In this document: positions 4,595-5,040 of the stretch, in pieces
How positions within the stretch are numbered: position 1 is the stretch's first letter
How the letters are laid out: each line of letters starts with the position of its first letter
DNA from: Syntrophobacterales bacterium
Lineage (GTDB): Bacteria > Desulfobacterota > Desulfobaccia > Desulfobaccales > 0-14-0-80-60-11
Reading direction: 5' to 3'
DNA: 5,040 nucleotides
Assembly (NCBI GenBank): GCA_020052215.1
Contig: JAGVPN010000464.1
Location: 1 to 5,040 of the forward strand
The notes under the pieces: generated by a model
Databases searched by the model: none
What the model was told of the DNA's origin: nothing
Seen by the model: the letters and a program-made list of their open reading frames with translations, nothing else
Made by a program: the position numbers and the translations under genes

Positions 4595-5040
4595 ATGGGC
4601 AAGACCAGGATTGTTAATTTGGCCAAGGAACTCAAGATGGAAGTACGGGAGCTGATTCAGCGCCTTAAGGATGATTTGGGGCTGCAGGAAAATTTCACCT
4701 ATCTCAGTTCTCTAGACGAGTCGATAGTGGTCCGGGCGCGACAGGTAATCAGCGCGGCGCCGCCTCGGGTCGAGGAACTGCGGGTGGGCGATAATATCAA
4801 GCGCCGCCGGCGGGTGGCGCCGCCGCCGGTGACCCCGATAGAACCACCCCCGGAGAGTGCCCTGGAGGCCGAAGCGGCGCTGCCGCCTCCCAAAGAAGCG
4901 GCCAAGCCTCGGAAACCCAAAGAAACGGTGGCCCGGGTAGTATCGCTGCCTTCCAAAAAGAAGGCGGCTACCGTCAAAGCCCCGCCGCCCCTCCCCGCCG
5001 AGGAACCCCCGGTGACCGAAGTGGTGACGCCCGAAATGAC
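4595..5040 (+). CDS. infB: Translation initiation factor IF-2, N-terminal part (cut by window edge)
   Basis: IF-2 is the GTPase that brings fMet-tRNA to the 30S subunit and promotes subunit joining. Only the first 148 codons are in the window; the GTPase domains lie beyond the right edge. Residues 3-52 form the IF2_N-type helical domain: KTRIVNLAKELKMEVRELI (3-21), the RLKDDLGL helix end and the SSLDESIVVRARQVI segment (38-52). Then come VGDNIKRRRR (64-73) and a linker rich in Pro, Ala, Glu and Lys, the usual poorly conserved IF-2 insertion. ATG 4595 fits the family start, with a modest TAGG site (4583-4586) 8 nt upstream. It follows nusA with no terminator, so it is most likely in the same operon. 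The frame stays open to the edge, and the opposite-strand frame here is an artefact of the GC-rich repeats. Confidence 0.92.
   Translation, partial: MGKTRIVNLAKELKMEVRELIQRLKDDLGLQENFTYLSSLDESIVVRARQVISAAPPRVEELRVGDNIKRRRRVAPPPVTPIEPPPESALEAEAALPPPKEAAKPRKPKETVARVVSLPSKKKAATVKAPPPLPAEEPPVTEVVTPEM

Noticed and set aside
4699..4977. Minus-strand Ser/Arg/Gly-rich frame opposite infB
   Set aside because: It is low-complexity sequence produced by the Pro/Ala-rich IF-2 linker read backwards; infB is open in its own frame.

Overview
The window is GC-rich bacterial chromosome. It carries conserved housekeeping genes with a short stretch of lineage-specific small genes between them. The order rimP-nusA-infB is the classic bacterial transcription/translation operon. 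The style of the IF-2 N-terminus (a short Lys/Arg-rich helix bundle, then a VGDNIKRRRR block and a Pro/Ala/Lys-rich linker), the single helix-hairpin-helix unit at the NusA C-terminus and the base composition suggest a deltaproteobacterium in the broad sense (Desulfobacterota or a relative). This assignment is an inference and not certain.

Layout, left to right. (1) A minus-strand tRNA-Leu(CAG) at 43-129 has a perfect-looking intrinsic terminator at 1-32 and a TTGACA promoter at 182-211. (2) Diverging from it is ribF (239-1165), the bifunctional riboflavin kinase/FAD synthetase; its probable promoter overlaps that of the tRNA. (3) A small Cys/His-rich zinc-binding protein (1238-1507) follows, probably on the same transcript. 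(4) A convergent minus-strand gene (1597-1920) encodes a small exported protein of unknown function. (5) tRNA-Gly(CCC) at 2115-2190 has a TTGACA box upstream, a hairpin-rich 3' trailer and a strong intrinsic terminator at 2364-2386. (6) A 63-residue Phd/YefM-like antitoxin gene (2443-2634) is followed by what looks like the decayed first codons of its toxin. (7) rimP (2709-3236), nusA (3246-4532) and the first 148 codons of infB (4595 to the right edge) follow.

RimP matures the 30S subunit, NusA controls transcription elongation, termination and antitermination, and IF-2 delivers initiator tRNA. Their genes lie close together on one strand with no terminator between them, consistent with co-transcription. 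RibF supplies FMN and FAD and is transcribed separately here.

No mobile element, CRISPR array or large novel system is visible. The points most worth a second look are the orphan antitoxin with a toxin remnant, the cross-brace-like zinc pattern in the 89-residue protein, the structured RNA downstream of tRNA-Gly, and the short reading frame between nusA and infB.
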